A stretch of DNA of 64,000 nucleotides, from NCBI RefSeq assembly GCF_022965805.1, contig NC_133115.1, positions 30,247,321 to 30,311,320 on the forward strand, read 5' to 3'. Each line of letters opens with the position of its first letter. Positions within the stretch are counted from its first letter, which is position 1. Shown one piece after another: positions 47,089 through 59,780 of this stretch. The notes beneath the pieces are model-generated. The model saw only the letters and a list, made by a program, of their open reading frames with translations. It searched no databases and was not told where the DNA came from. The DNA comes from Primulina eburnea (Eukaryota; Streptophyta; Magnoliopsida; Lamiales; Gesneriaceae). A program made the translations under genes and the position numbers.

Positions 47089-48244
47089 TGCCCCCATTTT
47101 ATATAAGAAAAAATAAATAAATTCGTAAAACCGATGAAAATAATTATATTTCTAAAAAATTTAACTACTTCACCAATTCTAGAAGAATCCATTTTCAAAA
47201 AATTATTTTACAAGATTAATCCCGTCCCACACGTTGGACGGTTCAAATGCAGCATTCCTTCTTCAGCGGTCAAACTTGGCAATTTGTTTTGCTACCTCTC
47301 CAATCATTTATACCAATTACTATGCACACACGGTATGTATGTGTACAGTTTTTTTTATCATTATCGAGACACTATAGTGAAATTTGACAAATTATCGAGA
47401 GAACAAAGTGCCATTTGAATTGTTGTAATTAAAAAAAATAAAACAAAAGTATTTATTGAAATTAAAAAAAATAAAATAATAATAAAAGTGTAATATTGAT
47501 ATCACATAAATGCAAAATTGGAAGAGATTATTAAGAATCTTTATAATAGAGACAAAATGGTGTCTTGGTCGATTTTTTGCTCTTCTAATTTCACTCTTAT
47601 GTGATATCAATATTACATGTAATACGAACTTTTAATAGAATCCATTTTGTAGAATCTGAATTAGCATCTAGCCAGCTTTTTGATTTCAGTTAAAAACACA
47701 AAACTGATTTTTTTAAGTAAAAAATCAGTAAGAACTTTTTCCAATTATTGCAAACACTCTTTTGATTAAACTTTAAATGAAATCTATTTCTATAAAAATT
47801 ATTGCAGAACTTATTCGATTAAAAACTTGCATTTCATCTATTTTCACATTAAAAATCATAAGTCGTTCTCATCAAATTTAACTTTTTTGAGTCGTCATTG
47901 GATTAACATCATTCTAAAATTTTCTAACAGTATTTAATTGCATGTAATTTTTAAAGTAAATTATATTCTATTATAAATTTATGTAGTTTCATGTAGTACA
48001 AACATATAAAAGAAAATTCACATTTTTTTTATCAATCAATTCACGATATTAGTTTACTAATTTTTTTTTTTTTCGATTCTTATAATTTCTCATCGGAAGC
48101 TAATATATGACACGAAAACATTATGACAGTTCACTGAAATTTGCTGGCATAACGATGTAATTGAAAAACAAATTTATTGAATTACGTTTGTGGATTGACG
48201 ATAACATGAAATGTTTTTATCACAATATTTGTAAATGTTAAATG
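47089..48244. other. intergenic, nothing recognised
   Basis: AT-rich, about 1.15 kb. Short open frames on both strands have no recognisable similarity. Confidence 0.5.
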
Positions 48245-48413
48245 AGTAAGTCTCTTGTGAGACGGTCTCACGAGTCTTTACCTGTGAGACGAGTAACTCT
48301 ACCGATATTCACAATAAAAAATAATACTCTTAGCATAAAAAATAATATTTTTTCATAGATAACATAAATAAGAAATCTGTCTCATAAAATACGACTTGTC
48401 ACGTTTAAATTCT
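48245..48413 (-). mobile_element. MITE family GAGACGGTCTCAC, copy 6 (inverted)
   Basis: Reads TTGTGAGACGGTCTCACGAG, then ATTCACAATAAAAAATAATA, then AGAAATCTGTCTCATAAAAT. It is the reverse complement of copies 1-3. Its right end is involved in a local tandem duplication (48358-48495). Confidence 0.8.
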
Positions 48414-48495
48414 ACAAAATCAATTGGATAACATAAATAAGAAATCTGTCTCATAAAATACGACTTGTCACGTTTAATTAAATTCTACAAAATCA
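48358..48495. repeat. 69-bp tandem duplication of the MITE end
   Basis: The unit starting GATAACATAAATAAGAAATC occurs at 48358-48422 and again at 48427-48495. It is identical except for a 4-bp ATTA insertion in the second copy. Confidence 0.9.
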
Positions 48496-50152
48496 TGGGT
48501 GTGCACGTAATTTGGGAAGTTGGTGAAAAATCCTCAATCAAAACATTTATTTGGGTTCACTCCTTACCCACAAAATTGTGATACTATGTCATACAAAACC
48601 CTTCATGTGGAAATGTGGTACCCTTCATGTGGAAATATGATACTAAAAAAGTACCCGAAGACTGAACACAAAAAAAAACGACGAAGAGGGACTGAAGGCC
48701 AATTTCCCGTAATTTCAAATACACTTGTTTCTATTCTCTGTGTCCGAACTCCGATGCACAGACGCTCCCCACTCGCGACGACTTTATTTTGAACCAAATT
48801 TCTATGATTTATGTGTTCAAATTTCTATGATTTATGTGTGTGTTTATATATATATATATATCCTCTGATTTTACTCTCTCATATTTCCACTTTTTTAAGA
48901 AAAAATGTTTCTGTACCATCCTCTGTAATCTGTATATGCTAACCCAACACAAACGGTGACACTGACTTCTCCTCTTGATATTTTCGCCAATTTCGAAATA
49001 ATTGAATCAATATGTTCTAGATTTTAAGCAAAACCCTCGTTTGTTTTCCTCCTTTTTATTGACGACTTTTTTATTCTAAGCAGTTGTTCGTTCCAGGTAA
49101 TCCACCGATGTGGAGTTTCTATTTCTTGACGTGGTATTTCTTGCTTCTTTCACGCTATTTTTTTTTTGTTTAATTTCTGGTCTCAAATGATTCTCCCCCT
49201 TTTTTGGCTGGTTGTTCGTGTGATTGGGGTGGGGATTCAAGGATTTTTGTTTTACATGAGTTTACTTGAGAAGCCCTTTCACATGCATTTTGGGTATGTA
49301 TGGGTGAGTTGATAAATTATATTTCCGTGTCAATTCACACAAAATGCGGGAAAATAAGACCTGTTGTATGCTGAGAAAAGTTGGGCTTGTTATGTTTCAG
49401 GATTCAGGAATTTTCATTGTTAGTAAATTTTCCTCTGGATGATTTGAAAACCTACTATTTGTAGTAGATGCAAAAAGTCCTTATTTGGCTTATTTTTTCC
49501 TTAATTCCAAATCTAAGATTCAGTACATCTTAGTTTTTATCCTTTCTCTTAAAGAAATGATTAAATTTAGTTTTTTTATAATAATTATTTTCTTTTTCTC
49601 CTACGGGCAAGCATTGATGGGTTCTTATAACGAGCAGGTGCAGGGTTTAGACACCAAGGGGTCTTCAACTTTGTGATCAAATACTATAAATAGTGCTCTA
49701 AAATTTGATTGTGCCAATCCTTTAACTTTTCACGCGGTTACTCGCCTACATTTTGGAATACTTCAAATACAATATTTTTTGTTGAACAGAGTATTTGTTT
49801 GTTGGGTGGTTTGTCAAACACATTTGCTTTGAGGCAGTAGGCAACTTGGTTTCATCTTTACTGTAAGAAAATGCTGGTTCCCTAACATCATTCGACAATG
49901 TTGCACAATTAGATGGTCTGCGGAAGGCAAGGGATCATAGATTGTGAAGTGCTTTATTAGTGACCGATCTCTGAACGTAGCTGCACCAGTTATAAACCCT
50001 CTGTGCCGTATATAACTAGTACAAGCAAGTGTTGAAAATCCTAGATGAATGATGATTCAGTGTTATTTTCATTACTTCATTTAATATGTCTTGCATTTGT
50101 TTTATTTGGACCTATTACAGGCTTGTGTTCGTACCAGTTGTCTTTGCTTCCA
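48496..50152 (+). promoter_or_regulatory. SINAT3 upstream region, probable 5' UTR exon and intron
   Basis: A TATA-like TTATATATATATATATATCC lies at 48844-48863, followed by a CT-rich leader (TTTACTCTCTC). A donor CCAG/GTAATCC at about 49097 and an acceptor TATTACAG at 50113-50120, 32 bp before the start codon, suggest a ~1-kb intron in the 5' UTR. Inferred from consensus only. An open frame at 49485-49676 lies within this intron and is not called. A duplicated CCTTCATGTGGAAAT occurs at 48599-48638. Confidence 0.45.
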
Positions 50153-52215
50153 ATGGCGAGTGGAGCGTCTTATTATGATGACTTGCGAAACAAACCTGAG
50201 GTCGTTGATCCACCGCAAAACGAGGAGATGTTGGATGTTGGAGAACATGTCAAGGATAGTGGTCAAGCTGCCATAAAATCCGATGTCACTGTCTCAAGCA
50301 GTGTCCGGGAGCTGCTGGAATGTCCAGTTTGTTTAAATGCTATGTACCCACCCATTCATCAGGTGCAGCAATCTTCTATCTGAGATTTGAAGTATGAGAT
50401 TTGTGACATCGGTTTTTTTGTCGCTTTCTTATATCTATGTCAATAGACTCAGTGCCATGTGCATAATTCTAGGTTTGCCACCGATTTTTATTATTTCTTA
50501 GATACTTATATGTATACTCAATAAGACAAAGATGACAATTACGACATAATCGGGCAGATCTTTCCTTCAATGAGAATAGCATGAAACACATGTTTCTTAG
50601 TCTCAGTCGTGGAAGAGTATGTGGAACGGTTTTCTTCTGTTTGGTTTGGGTGTGTTGTGGGATGTGGGCAGGGTTGAGGTTGAATCTTTCGTATTAAGAA
50701 CCCCAGGATTTTTCATTTCTGTAATCAATGTCTACCATTTTGTTTCTGCAGTGCTCCAATGGTCACACATTGTGTTCTGGTTGCAAACCAAGGGTTCACA
50801 ACCGTTGCCCAACTTGCAGGCATGAACTTGGTAACATCAGATGTCTTGCATTGGAGAAGGTGGCTGCATCTCTCGAGCTTCCATGTAAATATCAAGATTA
50901 CGGGTGTATAGGAATCTATCCTTACTACAGCAAGCTTAAACATGAATCCCAATGCACTTTTAGACCTTACAATTGTCCTTATGCCGGCTCAGAATGCTCA
51001 GTTATTGGTGATATTCCATTTCTTGTGAATCACTTGAAAGATGATCACAAAGTTGATATGCATAATGGCAGTACTTTTAACCATCGCTACGTGAAATCAA
51101 ATCCGCATGAGGTCGAGAATGCCACTTGGATGCTTACGGTGATGAAAATTTTCCATTGCCACTTCTTTTATTATTTGATTTGTGATGGTAGTATCAGGCT
51201 CTCTAATTTGTAGAGATACTGCGTGGCATGGTTTGGAGCTTTTAACAGCTTATGGTTGTCACTAAATCCTGAACACCTCCAACATAAGCACGAAGCTTAC
51301 TTTTTAGCTTAGACATGCCTCTATTTGTATGGCGCTTTCAACTTAAACTAAAAATTTACAATTTTACCCATATATTTCAAAAATCTCTCAAAATTATTTT
51401 TAGAAAATGTATGCTCAAATCATTCTCTTGCAATTCAAATTACGAGTTAAAGCACGATTATTACTTAGTCACCTATTTCTTCTCTTTTTCTTTCAAAATA
51501 GCATCATTTATTTATTTTATATTTCTCAATACAACATCACTTTATTGCATATTGCGTCACATTTTAGAAACATATTCAAATTCAAAAATGTTAGAAATAC
51601 TCGCCGTGAAGTTTTTAGTTGAGTTGAGGTTGGGCTAAAGCACAACCGAATGCCACCACCATGACTGATTTTTCCCTGATTTTATTTCGCTTCAACTAAT
51701 CTAACTTTTGATATCTTGTTCTTGTTGCTTTTTAAAGGTCCATGTGTACCTTCAGGGACTCCCTCGATTATAGTTGTAGCCTCATGTTAGATAGTTCAAG
51801 TCATTTTACCCTAACTAACTTTTTAGATCGATTTCTGTGTAGGATCAGATATTCCAGTTCTCATACTTATACATTCCTCCTTTTTTGCCCCCAGGTTTTC
51901 AGTTGTTTTGGGCAGTATTTCTGCCTGCATTTTGAAGCATTTCAGCTTGGAGTGGCACCCGTATATATAGCATTTTTGCGGTTCATGGGCGATGACAATG
52001 AGGCAAAAAACTATAGCTACAGTCTTGAGGTTGGAGGAAATGGGAGGAAAGCAATATGGCATGGAGTGCCAAGAAGTATTCGAGACAACCATCGGAAGGT
52101 ACGTGATAGTTTTGATGGGTTGATCATTCAACGTAACATGGCACTATTTTTCTCCGGTGGAGACAGGAAAGAACTGAAGCTCAGGGTTACAGGCCGGATT
52201 TGGAAAGAGCAGTAA
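50153..52215 (+). CDS. SINAT3: RING E3 ubiquitin ligase, SEVEN IN ABSENTIA family (SINAT3-type)
   Basis: Three exons, 50153-50362, 50752-51138 and 51895-52215, all phase 0, giving 305 residues (family about 305-325). The C3HC4 RING finger spans residues 57-92 (CPVC ... CSNGH, CSGC, CPTC). It is followed by the SIAH-type zinc finger (CKYQDYGC ... CTFRPYNCPYAGSEC) and the SINA/TRAF-like substrate-binding domain ending RVTGRIWKEQ. SVHNR-type RING residues, ELPCKY, QYFCLHFEAFQLG and IIQRNMALFFSGGD favour the SINAT3/4 branch over SINAT2. SINAT proteins dimerise and ubiquitinate signalling proteins; targets here are unknown. The start MASGASYYDD is the first ATG of the exon and is preceded by an acceptor site. 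Introns show no coding content. Confidence 0.94.
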
Positions 52216-53312
52216 CATTCTTGTAGCTCTCATAGCTTTATCTATTGTTTCATTATAGAAGTATCGTGCGTTCCTCAAGCACAGTGGATCTTATTGTCGT
52301 GTATTTTGAAGTTTAGGAGGCAGACAGACTATCTTTTTGCTCGTCCATGCATCAGATGCACAAACTGGGAATATTTTTCTCGTTAGTTCTGTGCTACGGG
52401 CGGGCTGTAGGACATCATTCACGGGTCATCCTGTATTTCTGTGCTTGAAATAACTTCCTTAAAGTTATCAAGAAACATGAGTTATCGAGTATTGGATGTG
52501 TAGTTTTTGTTTTGGATTTTAATCTGTGAGAAATGGAATATTTGTTTATTTTTTTAATATAATCTTATTTTTAAACTAGCTATCATAAATTGACAATTTT
52601 AGCAATTTGGATAATAAATATTAAAGTATATATTATTACAAATTTAGCACCAAAATTATAAATCCTCAAAATGAAATATTTTAGCTTAAAATTTCCACAT
52701 TATCACTTATTACCAACAAATACTTCTTCAAAACAGTCAATAGAAATTAATAAAATCAATTACAACAAATTTATCACTACAAATCAGATAAAATAATTCT
52801 ATAGTTGTAAAAATTATATATTTGTAAAATCAATTTGGTTTTGAATTATTTTGTTTATCTAAATTTTGAACAAAACCATTTTTTTTGTTTGATAAATTTT
52901 TAAAACAAATCTAAACCTCTAAACCTTGAGCAGAAAATGAACCAAACAACTTTGTGGAAGCAAGTAAAATTTGAAAGATACTTTGAAAGTATCGATTATG
53001 ATTTTAGGTGAATTGCGTTTTCTTGAATCTATGACTATATTATTTTGACGATTAATTGTAGTCATTTTCACCAAAATTTTGTAATTAAATAATTAATATC
53101 ATTGTAAATAATTTATAATTACAATGTTAAACGAATGTATATATATTATTACGGGAATTTGTTTTTAACAGCAAGATTAAATTAAACATAATAGTAATCA
53201 TTTAATTATATAATTTGGACAATAATAACTAAAATATGACTCTAAATTGATTGACCAAAAGATAGAAAAGTAAAAATGTAACACCCCAATATATACACAG
53301 ACTATAAATAAT
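52216..53312. other. SINAT3 3' UTR and AT-rich spacer
   Basis: The 3' UTR runs from 52216 to roughly 52550. The remaining ~750 bp are AT-rich with no recognised feature. Confidence 0.5.
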
Positions 53313-53493
53313 GGCAAAAACTTATGTGAAACGATTTCACAGGTCGTATTTTGTGAGACAGATCTTTTATTTGGGTCATCCATGAAAAATTATAACTTTT
53401 TATGATAAGAGTATTACTTTTATTATGAATATCGATAGGGTTGATCAATCTCACAATAACAATTTATGAGATCGTCTCACCAGAGACCTACTC
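53313..53493 (+). mobile_element. MITE family GAGACGGTCTCAC, copy 7 (diverged)
   Basis: TATGTGAAACGATTTCACAG opening arm, CTTTTATTTGGGTCATCCAT interior and GAGATCGTCTCACCAGAGAC closing arm. Base changes break the arm palindromes. Confidence 0.8.
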
Positions 53494-54209
53494 AAGAATA
53501 ATAATATTTTCCGTATAGATTGGGGAACACTATGGATTACTTAATTAATAACTTTGGGGACGATAGAAGACAATAAAAATTTAACTAAAATTAAGAAAGC
53601 GCGAGCGACACAAGTGCGCGTTTAATGGATTCTTGTTGATCTGTTTGGAGATCGTCTACCTTTGACTTTTGCTTGGTCTCCCACAAAAGTAACTACACCA
53701 ATTATTCTTGTACTAATACAAAATCAAGATACCTCGTGCAGATTCCTACCCAGAATCAACAAGAATTCAATACAATCCAATATTTAAAAGATCAATGCAC
53801 AAATCTGTGTGTGTATACACACATATGTTTTCATGCATTCAAATTCTTCACGTATATTGTGTATTTTCACAAATTCATTGATGCATGTATAGCCAGAGTG
53901 TACGTATGTAAAACACATACAACCACGTCTGATGGACGTGTTTGCGATTTCTCAGTGATCCAATCTCAGCAGAACAACACCAACACCCTTTGATCCTGTA
54001 ATTTTTTTCTCGATTTTTAATTAAAGTTTGCTTCAATGATATTTCTTTCCCACATTTTCTTGATTTCAACATTTTGATCTGTGCGTCTAAACAATTGAAA
54101 TATCCATCAGGACCCCTTTGACTTTTGCAGAAAGGAAGAGAGAAAAAATGAGTTATTTGAGATAAACACCAAGAATTTCGGATTCTTGTCTGAGTTTCTA
54201 GAGGTTGAA
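53494..54209 (+). promoter_or_regulatory. AGD11-like upstream region and 5' UTR
   Basis: The last ~250 bp are probable 5' leader (AG-rich AGAAAGGAAGAGAGAAAAAATG around 54130-54150). An upstream ATG near 54148 opens only a short frame. Promoter elements could not be placed with confidence. Confidence 0.4.
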
Positions 54210-57200
54210 ATGTCAGTGGAACAAGGAAATGCGGAAACAGATGATGTTTCAGTTCCAGTTTCAGGTAATATCTTGTGTTTGTTGTTGTGAATTCATGCTA
54301 TTTTCTGCAGTGTTTTGTTATTCTAATTAAGAATGTCAATGATTGTTGAGTGGCATCATACTACATCTGATGAGATTCTGTAGTTTTAATCTTATGTATA
54401 TTTCATTTTAAGCTTTCAGGAATGTGATATCATGATAAATCACAATACTGAAAACCAAGTTTTATCGTTAGAAGCATGATTTCTCTGCGAGATAATGTGC
54501 CTGAAAGGTTATAGTATATTTGATCATCTTATGTTGAGCGTCGCTTACAATGTGTAGGCGACTTGGATTGCAGGGCATCAGCCGAGTCATTCTTTCATTT
54601 TCATTCATTAGAAGTTAGAATAAATGGTATTAGCATATGACCCGGTACAAAATATTTTAACATTTTCCCATTGCTAGTATAATCAATGGTTAGTCTTACT
54701 TGGAAAATGTGTTGAAGTTTTTGTTTTCCATTTGCATGTAAATCCAAACTTGTTTGAGTTATAGCTTTCTAGGTGAACTATGCTAAAAAAATGGTGAGAA
54801 GCAAGTTTTCTGAGATTAATCACCGTAATATTTTTGCATCAGATGAACCAGGTTCTTCTCTTTATGATCTCCTACAAAAGGAAACCTCCCCAAACTGGGT
54901 TAACTGTCTGAAGGAAGGGCGAAATACTTCGAGTAAGTGTATGTTAAGATTCATGATTTCTTTTCTCTGTTTCGAGTAAATGTATCTGTGTATGGTTAGA
55001 TACATACTAATGGAAAAGTTATATGAAGCTTTGGCTAGCACAACTAGAGTAATCTGGGGAAAGAACGAGAAACTGAATCTGGCAAATACTATTTTGTTGT
55101 AGTAAATAGATGCCGAATTCATTCAATCTTCATTAATGTGCAATTCTGATTTTTAACTTTGTTGAAATTTTGTGTCGATCAGGTACACAGCGTAGGCTAG
55201 AGAGCATGTTATCTGAATCTGGGAATCGTTTTTGTGCAGATTGTGGATCAAGAGATCCAAAATGGGTGTAAGTCTCAGCGCTCATTAGTTCATCTTCTTG
55301 CACTGTTCTTTATGTTAGAAGTCCATTATCCTAATATCTTGGTCATTATGTAGTTGAAAATTTCCACAAGATCTAATTTTGGCTTCATTCGTGGAAATGA
55401 TTCTCCTGTAATCTTATTCTCATTCCCCAACATATATGTTTTCCTTCTTTTTCATTCCTCTATACATAACCCTTATAAATGGTAAACTTACCATTAATTC
55501 CACAAAATGTTCTTGTATTATATTATATATACCCTAAACAATATGTTATTGTAAAATATTAAAGTAACTTGTATTTGATATCACTAAATGATCTTAACTT
55601 TGTTGCTGTATTTCTTGTGTTTTTTGTCTCTATAACGAAACTTGTATCTTTATTTCAATGGTCGTGAGCAGATCCTTGAACATTGGAGCATTCATTTGTA
55701 TCAAATGCTCTGGTGTACATAGAAGTCTTGGAGTGCATATATCAAAGGTGTGGAACACTTGACTTATCAAGTCTACAGTGGAACGAAATTGTGGCTTTGA
55801 AATGGCAGTAACCTCATTCAATCTATTTCATGTCTATTTTGCAGGTCTTATCTGTGAAGCTTGACGAATGGACGGATGAGCAAGTAGATGCTTTGATTGA
55901 AATGGGAGGAAATGCTGCGGTGAACTCGAAATATGAAGCTTATGTTCCAGATAATCATAAAAAATTGAGACCGGATTCCTCGATAGAGGAGCGTGCTGAT
56001 TTTATAAGGTAGTACAAGTACATCCCTCCTAATATTTTTTCAATTTTGTATTTAAATTTTCTTGAGTAGACTCCCTTTTGGATACACAGGAGAAAATATG
56101 AAATGCAACAATTTTTGAACCATGATTTATCATCGTGTTTCCCATCATCTTCTTCAACACCCCACGCGATTTCTTCAGGCTGTCATCCTGAATCTGCCAT
56201 AGATAATAAGAAGCACTTGGAAAAACAAACTACAGGTCACAGAATCCAAGGTCTGGGGCAGGCATTTCGTAATAGCTGGAGAAGAGGTGAACACAAGGCG
56301 CCAAAGAAAACTAACTCAATGGTAATTGTTCTCGCTACAAGAAATTCTCTTAAATAGAACATTCTCAACTACACTTGAAAAACTGATGTAAAGAAGAATA
56401 TATACTCCATTTCAATACTTATTTCTGGTTTGGCATGAGTACATAGCCTGATCATGTTCAATCATGTGGTATAGGCAGGTATGATCGAATTCGTAGGATT
56501 GATCAAGGTTAACGTCGTAAGAGGTACTAACCTAGCGGTCCGGGATATGGTGACTAGTGACCCATACGTTATCCTCTCACTGGGAAATCAAGTACTTATC
56601 CTGTCATTCTCATTTTATTTTGTCCATTAAATTGTTATAGTGATCTATACACAGCAGTTTTTTATACGAACTGTTTTTTTGCAGTCAATGAAGACGAGGG
56701 TCATAAAGAATAATCTAAACCCGGTCTGGAACGAAAGGCTCATGTTGTCGATTCCAGAAAACATTCCACCTTTAAAGTTGGTAAGATTCCCATATGCCTA
56801 AAGAAGAATATCTATTTAATTTTGGGTCAATGAGGGATACACAGGGAAGGATGATAATTTACTGAAACATAGATGAACAAAAACATTGGAATTTGAGGTG
56901 CCATGTGATTTTCTTCTGAGAACATTTTAAACGTTTTTGGGATTGCCTCTCCAGAATAATAGAATATATAGAATTCACTTTCTTGGTAAATATCTCCAGG
57001 ATCCGATTATCTGAATTCCCTGGCGCTTTTTCTCTTAGAACCCAATATTTCTCTCCAAGGAGTATGCTTTGTGTCATACCCTCTTGCTGGCTCATAGAGT
57101 AGTTTACTGCAGGAATGTGTGTTGCCATGTTGTTGAAAATCAAATCCCATTATTTTTTTATATGCATGCTTCTTTTCCAAAGTAAATCCAGAAGAAAAAA

Positions 57201-57570
57201 AACTACCATCTTTTTTTTGTTGCACCAAGCTTTCCATTTTGGTTGTTTTTATAACCTTACCCTAAGAAACTTTGTGATGGCATGCCAGCTTGTATACGAC
57301 AAAGATAAGTTCACAACCGATGATTTTATGGGGGAAGCAGAGATCGATATCCAACCACTAATATCTGCTGCAAAAGCTTCCGAGTGCTCCTCGATTAACG
57401 AGACAACACAACTCGGAAAGTGGAAAGCAAGCAAAGAGAACACACTTGTAAAAGATGGTGTTATAACCTTAGAAGATGGTAGGGTGAAACAAGATATCTC
57501 TATTAAGTTGCAGAATGTTGAACGAGGAGTCTTAGAGATTGAGCTTGAATGTGTCCCTCTTACACAGTAG
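54210..57570 (+). CDS. AGD11: ARF GTPase-activating protein with C2 domain (AGD11-like)
   Basis: Nine exons: 54210-54264, 54843-54932, 55183-55267, 55672-55747, 55845-56008, 56090-56321, 56475-56591, 56685-56780 and 57289-57570 (398 residues). The ARF-GAP domain (about 50-175) has the CX2CX16CX2C zinc finger (CADC ... CIKC, residues 66-89) and the arginine finger in [16 protein letters not shown] linker precedes a C2 domain from about residue 236 ([60 protein letters not shown]), which keeps its acidic calcium-loop residues. This class (AGD11-13) turns off ARF GTPases at membranes and may bind phospholipids and calcium. The MSVEQ start resembles Arabidopsis AGD11 as I recall it. Exon 2 (30 codons, [15 protein letters not shown]) is in phase with its neighbours and could be skipped without a frameshift. 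Confidence 0.92.
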
Positions 57571-58880
57571 CAAGTAAGCAAAAGCCCTTCCCGGTTCAGT
57601 CTCTCCAACGAGCGGCAAAAATATACATCGAGCATGGCACGTTTGTGAAGTTTCAAGAAGTTGTGTATAGTAGTGTTCTAATGTTTTTTTTTATAAAAAA
57701 AAAAATTGGATGACAAATTAGGACAAGAAGGGTAGCACCAACTGTCGTATGGCGATATTTTTTGTATATTGTCAGCTTCTCTGATTTATAATGGTTTACT
57801 GACCAACTTTTGACACTTTTTGATGAATTTTATTTTAAAACCGACTGACACTAAATCTTTTTAGAACAAATTGGTTTTGTTTGAATCTTTTTAAGAATAC
57901 TTTGGTTCAATGATATCATCTTAAACATATTATCATACTTTTTTAGGATTCGTAACAAAGTCGCCAGCTGATGATATACTACCACAGATGCAACTAAAAT
58001 TGTCACATTTTTATATCAAGCAGGCCACTATTGGCACTTCAACCTTCAAGGCATAAAGTGGAACCGGGCTGGCGATTTCAAGCTTTTTATACGAACTCAA
58101 GCTCCAATTTAGTTGTTCAAAAACTCGTACACCGACTCGCGACCTTACACTTTTCTTTCAAACATCTATAAATTTAATAATGTACAAAGTTAAAACACAA
58201 CTAGTTATTTCTACACTCAAAAGTCTGATTGACCTTATGCTTGTGACCCAAGCTCATGAACATAATATCCATGAGACAAAACTTCTGATGCTCATGCTAC
58301 GTGAGCTTGATATTCGGTTGGCCATCCTTATTTTCAGCTTAGTTCAATCGCATTTTTTACAAGAGATGTGACATAAACCTGAGAAATTTCGCAAACTCGA
58401 TTGGTTAATATTCATACTCACAGCTACAAACAACATATATAACTGAACTAAGTTCTACAGGTCACAGTAAAAAATATAAGCCGTCGAGAACTTCACATTT
58501 CATAATCTTGATAGAATAAACCATCGGAGGGGCCTCGGCAAAAGTTTTCAATATTATCAATAAATAAACCATAGTCATCATAAAAATGCTATCACAAGCT
58601 GCAAAAACACTCGCAGCATATTAGCCATAAAGTGCATACCATTGCACAATGGCAACCAATACATAATAGGCATTAACATGGACAACACCAAGGAGAACAT
58701 TAACCTACGTTTTATACATAAACCATAATGCACATAGCTGATTTCCTCGGCATATGAAGTGAGGTTGTCATCGATTTTACGAAATAAGCCGATGAACCAA
58801 AAAAGCCTATGCAGAAATAAATAATAATCACATCCTTTTTCATCAGGTAAATTTAAAATCCATCCACTCACATTCACAGC
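57571..58880. other. 3' UTRs of convergent AGD11-like and glutaredoxin-like genes
   Basis: The AGD11-like 3' UTR extends to roughly 57800; the glutaredoxin-like 3' UTR covers roughly 58500-58880. No separate gene is supported; the 58578-58877 open frame is untranslated sequence. Confidence 0.5.
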
Positions 58881-59780
58881 TCATGAGCAGCAGAGTGGAC
58901 ACCTAACAAGCCCGTTTTCGTTGCATTTCGGACACCTTTTCGGCTTCTCTTCGTCCTCATCATACACCTTCTTACTGCCACTGCAATTCGGGCACGGAAC
59001 GAACCTCACATCACCGCACGTATCACACGGCTGTGGAGCAACAAAAGGGAGCCCCTTTATAAGCCTAACCAATTCACCGGCCTCTAGTAATTGCTTTATC
59101 ACATCAGCTCCCCCAATGTACTTTCCCTTGATAAACACTTGAGGTAAGCTGATATTAGTTTCACCCAATACTTTCTGTAACTCCTTTCTATATGCTACAT
59201 CCATGGATATATCCCTCTCATCGAGATTCACACATAACCCATGAAAAATCATGCGTACACTGTGGCAATCTTGAAATGTTCTTCGTATTCCCCGTAAGCT
59301 TGTGAAGTAAACTACAACTCTGTCCTCAGTACCAGGAAGCCTAAAGGGAGATTCCGGGACTGGAGAAGGGATACCTTTGGAAATGAAATTTGAAGAATCC
59401 GATGCTGCTAGCAGCAATTTGGTCGGCTTTATTGGCGTGGGCGAGGGCAGCGGCAAAGCTACTGAATTTGTGGGGCTTGAGGGGTGTTTTGGGGTTTCGA
59501 AAATCGAGCATAATTTTCTGACCTTGCCCTTCAACGAGTTACCGGCGGAGACCATCGAGCCAAAGGAGGAGCTGTACAAACTCTTGATGGAGCCGCTTCG
59601 CTGCATGGCCGGGGAATTGTAGAGGCCGAACAGAGGTTTATTGGTAATTTCACCTCCCGCCGCCGCCGCCGCCGAGGCTTTGAACGTGCTGGGACATTTG
59701 ATAATCGTCAAGGAGCTGCTCTTATCATCTCTTTGGGATTTTTCCGGGAATTCCATCGCATGGTTCTTGCAATCAGCCAT
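58881..59780 (-). CDS. glutaredoxin-like protein with C-terminal CxxC zinc-finger-like repeats
   Basis: Intronless, 299 residues from the ATG at 59780. An in-frame ATG 8 codons upstream (59804) is possible, but MADCKNHAMEF has the cleaner start. The N-terminal third is low-complexity (Ser/Pro/Ala). The glutaredoxin fold spans about residues 157-258: VVVYFTSLRGIRRTFQDC, then LPQVFIKGKYIGGADVIKQL (the cis-Pro and GG substrate-binding motifs). The usual CPxC/CGFS active site is replaced by SLRGIRRTFQDC. The C-terminus carries four CxxC pairs (CDTC, CPNC, CPKC, CPLC), probably zinc-binding. This architecture is a large plant-specific family (At5g39865/At3g28850 type, from memory). Biochemical role is unsettled; redox activity should not be assumed. 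Confidence 0.92.
   Translation of the reverse strand: MADCKNHAMEFPEKSQRDDKSSSLTIIKCPSTFKASAAAAAGGEITNKPLFGLYNSPAMQRSGSIKSLYSSSFGSMVSAGNSLKGKVRKLCSIFETPKHPSSPTNSVALPLPSPTPIKPTKLLLAASDSSNFISKGIPSPVPESPFRLPGTEDRVVVYFTSLRGIRRTFQDCHSVRMIFHGLCVNLDERDISMDVAYRKELQKVLGETNISLPQVFIKGKYIGGADVIKQLLEAGELVRLIKGLPFVAPQPCDTCGDVRFVPCPNCSGSKKVYDEDEEKPKRCPKCNENGLVRCPLCCS

Noticed and set aside
51315..51638. Open frames in SINAT3 intron 2
   Set aside because: AT-rich intronic sequence with no similarity; exons on both sides splice in phase without it.
54773..54979. Exon 2 of the AGD11-like gene starting at 54773
   Set aside because: Joined to exon 1 this acceptor gives GELC and a stop. The acceptor at 54842 keeps the frame and gives a family-like segment.
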